In this document: positions 5,976 through 8,628 of the stretch, piece after piece | How the letters are laid out: each line of letters starts with the position of its first letter | Numbering within the stretch: position 1 is the first letter of the stretch | Assembly: GCA_040081265.1 (NCBI GenBank) | Contig: JBEBGV010000115.1 | Span: forward strand, 1 to 8,628 | Length of the DNA: 8,628 bases | Source of the DNA: JBEBGV01 sp040081265 | Lineage (GTDB): Bacteria; Acidobacteriota; Vicinamibacteria; Vicinamibacterales; UBA2999 | Direction: 5' to 3' | Position numbers and translations under genes: made by a program | The notes under the pieces: model-generated | Databases searched by the model: none | Told to the model about the DNA's origin: nothing | The model's input: only the letters and a program-made list of their open reading frames with translations

Positions 5976-6526
5976 CTAGGCGCCGTGCAAGATTCCCAGA
6001 TGACGAACTTCTCGCCCAGGACGCAGCAGATCAACCAGTAGTTTGTAATGAACAACGCCCGGAGGGCTGGACCGTTCAGTTCGGGGAAGCACGCGGCCGC
6101 CCCAGGCCATCGTAGACAGGCTGGCGGCGGCGTCCAGTGAGGGAGTCAGAACTCTGATCGCGCCGTCGACCGAATCAATCGCGATGTCCCCAAGCGCATC
6201 GTCAGTGCGGCCCTGGCCTTTAAGGCGCTGATACGCGATGACAACTACAGAGACGGGTGTTCCTGTTCTTCAGAACAACCGTGCGTCCGTAACGTGCTTC
6301 AGGCAATCGCCAATGGGATGCGCTTTGAAGTGCGCCTCCGCCACAAAAGCGTCGTAGCGTGAAGACTCGATATGCGTGGGACGGCCGAAGGACGATCGCT
6401 TCCGCCCGCCTGAGCGAACGAGCAAAGCCCAAGCAATGTCTCGATCTCGCTTAGAAGATAGGCGAGCAGTGCAATGTCGAGTTTCTTCATGAGTTCCAGA
6501 AGGCCTCCCGCGCAAAGAGCCTCCAC
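5976..6526 (-). pseudogene. Possible decayed ORF (one frameshift, one in-frame TGA)
   Basis: From GTG 6526, 5 bases past the stop of the membrane-protein gene at 6532-7197, the frame gives a plausible N-terminus (MEALCAGGLLELMKKLDIAL, then AYLLSEIETLLGLCSFAQAGG). A shift of one base near 6400-6430 moves into a frame reading GRPTHIESSRYDAFVAEAHF and then KAHPIGDCLKHVTDARLF. That frame meets TGA at 6272-6270 and continues without start codons as GTPVSVVVIAYQRLKGQGR, then TDDALGDIAIDSVDGAIRVL, until TAG at 5978-5976. The pieces look more protein-like than the other frames, but no family is recognised. Chance open frames in GC-rich DNA are a real alternative, so this is weak. It could also be a recently broken partner of the upstream membrane-protein gene. 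Confidence 0.3.
6264..6277. repeat. Short inverted repeat TGTTCT-TC-AGAACA
   Basis: Six-base arms with a two-base centre. The loop is too small for a terminator hairpin and no T run follows on either strand. It could be a small protein-binding site or chance; it coincides with the in-frame TGA of the possible decayed ORF. Confidence 0.3.
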
Positions 6527-6531
6527 GAGCT

Positions 6532-7197
6532 TTACTCCTGCCGTGACGGCTTCGTCAGCTGACGCAGTTCAACAATCCGCAACTTCACGGCCGCGCGAAG
6601 CACGGTTATCTGGGCATCAATAGCGGCGCGGTTTGTCGTACCCTGCGTCCACCAGTTCTGCTCATTGAAGGACGCCGCGCCAGCCTGGGCTATCTCAAGT
6701 CGCATGAGTCTGGTGACTTCGTCAAGGATCGTGCGGATGTTGTCTGGAAGAAACGGGTCGTACTTGCCGGTAAGCGTGAGCAGTGTATTGTGCGTGTCCG
6801 CCAACGGCCTTATTCGAGCCTGTAAAGCCGCAGCGTCGTTGCTGGAACCATTAGGCCGAACACCGTTCGCATGGTGGGACGCGCTGACGGCATACCGCCA
6901 ACAGGCGTGAATTCCGTTTAGCTCGATCTCTGAAAGTCTCTGCAGAACGAAGTTCTGATGCTGGAGCGCTGAATTGAGGCGCGATAGTCCGTCATTCAGT
7001 TGGCCCTGCATCTGGGCTAGAGCCGTCTGCGTATCGCGATCGTACTTCGCCGTGAGGCGCTTGGCGATGATGTCGCCGAGAAGCTTGGCGACCGCAATGA
7101 TGATTACACCCGAGCCGCCAACGCTCAGAATTGCAGTTGTGACGATCCGGACGGAATCGTCCCATGTGATCACGGCGAAGGCATGTGCTGGCAGCAA
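6532..7197 (-). CDS. Hypothetical single-pass membrane protein with coiled coil
   Basis: 221 residues from TTG 7197. AGGGAGGG lies 6 bases upstream and an in-frame TAG precedes it without an ATG between, so the rare TTG start is well supported. One hydrophobic segment at ~18-42 (VRIVTTAILSVGGSGVIIIA, then VAKLL) is followed by IAKRLTAKYDRDTQTAL and a heptad-like helix to ~92 (LNDGLSRLNSALQHQNFVLQ). The C-terminal half is soluble and mostly helical, including a Trp-Trp pair at 182-183. This layout (TM anchor, IAxRLxxKY, long coiled coil, then a helical domain with a conserved WR) is common among uncharacterised proteins often found in accessory or defence-rich regions; that link is recollection of the family pattern, not evidence here. 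No catalytic motif is visible. A possible decayed ORF begins 5 bases after its stop. Function unknown. Confidence 0.75.
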   Translation of the reverse strand: MLPAHAFAVITWDDSVRIVTTAILSVGGSGVIIIAVAKLLGDIIAKRLTAKYDRDTQTALAQMQGQLNDGLSRLNSALQHQNFVLQRLSEIELNGIHACWRYAVSASHHANGVRPNGSSNDAAALQARIRPLADTHNTLLTLTGKYDPFLPDNIRTILDEVTRLMRLEIAQAGAASFNEQNWWTQGTTNRAAIDAQITVLRAAVKLRIVELRQLTKPSRQE

Positions 7198-7203
7198 GTT
7201 GGA

Positions 7204-7211
7204 CCCTCCCT
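7204..7211 (-). promoter_or_regulatory. Shine-Dalgarno supporting a TTG start
   Basis: AGGGAGGG on the minus strand, 6 bases before TTG 7197. It is the main reason for accepting a TTG start for the membrane/coiled-coil gene. Confidence 0.65.
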
Positions 7212-7297
7212 GCGAGCGTAACCCGACCTACCGGCGAAGGGGATCATCCCGTTACCCGGACTTCACTGACGTTCAGGTCGCTGGGGATAGGTTACCG

Positions 7298-8628
7298 CTA
7301 GTCGACGGCGCGCATGACGCGCAGGCGGCCGCGGGAGTCTTCGGCGACCAGCCCGCGATCCTTCACGCGCTCGAGCGTCTTCTCCCACACGTCCGCGAAG
7401 CGCGGGCGGGCGTGCTCCGGCAGCAGCACGATGGAGATGTCGTAGGCCTTGCGATAGGCGACCCGGCGCTGACGCAGCTCGTCTTCCGACATCGGCTCCG
7501 CCGCCATCGGGCCGTCCGCCTTCCGGGCCAGACAGAACAGGCTGTGCGCCTCGCGGCCCACATGCACCACCTCGAAGCCCGACATCCGGATCGCGCGGAC
7601 GAACGAGTCGCGGTTGAACGTCTGCAGGTGGAAGGCGTTCAGCGTGTTGAACATCGACTTCTCGTCGCGCAGGAACTCGTCCTCGAGCGGCTCGTTGAAG
7701 AAGTACACATGGCCGCCCGGCGCCAGCGCGTCGCGGACCGCGGCGAGAAACTCGCCGGGCCGGAGGCTGTGCGTCAGCATGTGGTTCGCGATGATGAGGT
7801 CGAACGGCGGCTCGTAGGGCACCGTGAATCGGTCGAAATCCAGCGGCGCGTCCGCGCGGATGCCGTAGACCTCCTGAATCAGGAAGCGCTGGTTCGGGAA
7901 CATCGCCATCGCCGCGACGCTCGCGCCGTAGAGCCGACGGAGCCCCTCGGAGATCGAGCCGAGCCGGGAGCGGATCTCGAGTACGCGCGGCGCCTTGAGC
8001 GGCAGCAGCGAGCCGAGCAGCTCCACGTGCCGGCTGTTCGAGAAGCGGTCCGCCTGGAGCTGCCAGAGGAAATCCTTGGGCGTCAGACCCTTGTGCTCGG
8101 ACACGAACACACCGTGCGCGGCCATCGCTCGGAGCTGTGCCCGCGCCGCGTCGTCCAGCTCGTAGGAACTGAGGGTGAGCTTGCCGCCACGCCGGACGCC
8201 CATCTGCGCGCGACCGAGGCTCTCCTCAAAGTGCTCGAGCAGCCAGGAGAAGCGCGCCCCCGTGGGTCGGCGCGTGGCGTAGACCACACCGCACCGGTGG
8301 CAGAGCGCGTAGTCGTAGGTCGCGGCGTCCGCGTCGGGCACGGTCGCCATCGTGATCATCTTGTTGTAGTGGCACACCGCCGTCCGCGCGGTCTCGCCGC
8401 ACACGGGGCACGCGGCCAGACGATCGATCGGCTTCGGCGGGCAGTCCGAGGAGGCGTCCACCCACGACGCCTCCGGCACCGGCTCGACCGTCGCGGGCAA
8501 CGGTCCGCGGAACGGCTCGCGTGCGCGGTCGTCGTCCGTCAGTTCCTCGCCGGCAACCACGCGCCGCAGCTTCTCCTGCTCCCGTGTCAGCCCCTCCAGA
8601 CGCTGCTCCAGGTACTGCTGGCGATCGA
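7298..8628 (-). CDS. Zinc-ribbon plus methyltransferase-fold protein with N-terminal coiled coil, 5' end cut by window
   Basis: The frame is open from the window edge (8628) to TAG 7300-7298, at least 442 residues. A GTG at 8560 could serve as a start, but the 22 codons before it read DRQQYLEQRLEGLTREQEKL then RR, a clear coiled-coil helix, so the true start lies outside. Visible residues 73-76 (CPVC) and 109-112 (CHRC) form a CxxC...CxxC zinc ribbon, as in methyltransferases with a Methyltransf_13-like N-terminal domain. A Rossmann-like domain follows from ~214: VLEIRSRLGSISEGL stands where ExGxGxG is expected, then FDLIIANHMLTHSLRPGEF and LAPGGHVYFFNEP, typical of Methyltransf_23. The glycine motif is degenerate, so SAM binding or catalysis is doubtful. 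Neighbours of such genes are often sugar or cell-envelope pathways (family knowledge), but none is visible here. The gene is much richer in GC than the rest of the window. Confidence 0.85.
   Translation of the reverse strand, partial: DRQQYLEQRLEGLTREQEKLRRVVAGEELTDDDRAREPFRGPLPATVEPVPEASWVDASSDCPPKPIDRLAACPVCGETARTAVCHYNKMITMATVPDADAATYDYALCHRCGVVYATRRPTGARFSWLLEHFEESLGRAQMGVRRGGKLTLSSYELDDAARAQLRAMAAHGVFVSEHKGLTPKDFLWQLQADRFSNSRHVELLGSLLPLKAPRVLEIRSRLGSISEGLRRLYGASVAAMAMFPNQRFLIQEVYGIRADAPLDFDRFTVPYEPPFDLIIANHMLTHSLRPGEFLAAVRDALAPGGHVYFFNEPLEDEFLRDEKSMFNTLNAFHLQTFNRDSFVRAIRMSGFEVVHVGREAHSLFCLARKADGPMAAEPMSEDELRQRRVAYRKAYDISIVLLPEHARPRFADVWEKTLERVKDRGLVAEDSRGRLRVMRAVD

Larger units (their letters stand above)
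5896..6531. other. 636-base stretch without an intact gene
   Basis: Between the lipoprotein stop and the minus-strand membrane-protein stop there is no ORF with a credible start, Shine-Dalgarno and protein-like sequence over its full length. CGCCTAGGCG (5973-5982) is a perfect 10-bp palindrome and TGTTCT-TC-AGAACA (6264-6277) a 6-bp-arm inverted repeat; neither has a following T run. The right part may hold a decayed minus-strand ORF, listed separately. No tRNA, integrase or insertion-sequence end was recognised. Confidence 0.5.

Noticed and set aside
5973..5982. CGCCTAGGCG palindrome as an operon terminator
   Set aside because: Perfect but loopless 10-bp palindrome without a T run; could be chance in GC-rich DNA.
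5816..6115. 99-residue plus-strand ORF overlapping the lipoprotein end
   Set aside because: Begins inside the lipoprotein gene in another frame, Arg/Thr-rich, with no family-like pattern.
7204..7290. GGGAT-C-ATCCC and CTGA-CGT-TCAG as terminators of the last gene
   Set aside because: Arms of 4-5 bases with tiny loops and no following T run in the direction of transcription.

Overview
This is bacterial DNA, moderately GC-rich over most of its length and clearly GC-richer in the last ~1.3 kb. Genes are close-packed, with Shine-Dalgarno sites, GTG/TTG starts and a lipoprotein signal, which fits a GC-rich soil-type or uncultured Gram-negative-like bacterium. Nothing here fixes the phylum. No tRNA, rRNA, transposase, CRISPR array or convincing rho-independent terminator was seen.

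Layout. (1) Positions 1-1026, minus strand: a two-gene unit of related small proteins of the glycine-rich-domain-protein-like type. Both carry a VPxKxxDxxWH...C...FGxFLHHxP core and a cysteine-bearing tail. The second gene runs off the left edge. (2) Positions 1027-1229: a divergent control region with a good sigma70-type promoter for the minus-strand pair and a 7-bp inverted repeat that overlaps its -35 box. (3) Positions 1230-5895, plus strand: a compact five-gene operon. It encodes a one-component regulator (XRE-like helix-turn-helix plus a probable solute-binding-protein-like sensor domain), an ABC ATPase, a NitT/TauT-type permease, a SAM-dependent methyltransferase and an NMT1/THI5-like binding lipoprotein. 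Gaps are 2-11 bases or short overlaps. (4) Positions 5896-6531: no intact gene, but a possible decayed minus-strand ORF. (5) Positions 6532-7197, minus: a single-pass membrane protein with a coiled coil, of unknown function. (6) Positions 7298-8628, minus: a 5'-truncated, zinc-ribbon plus methyltransferase-fold protein in distinctly GC-richer DNA.

Working model (inference): the plus-strand operon imports a small organic molecule. The regulator probably senses that molecule, or a product of the co-encoded methyltransferase. The shared operator-like repeat suggests the same regulator may also control the divergent pair of Cys-tailed proteins. The substrate is not readable from sequence. No TPP riboswitch was seen ahead of the operon, so thiamine-precursor uptake is only one of several options (nitrate, sulfonates, riboflavin and pyrimidines are others).
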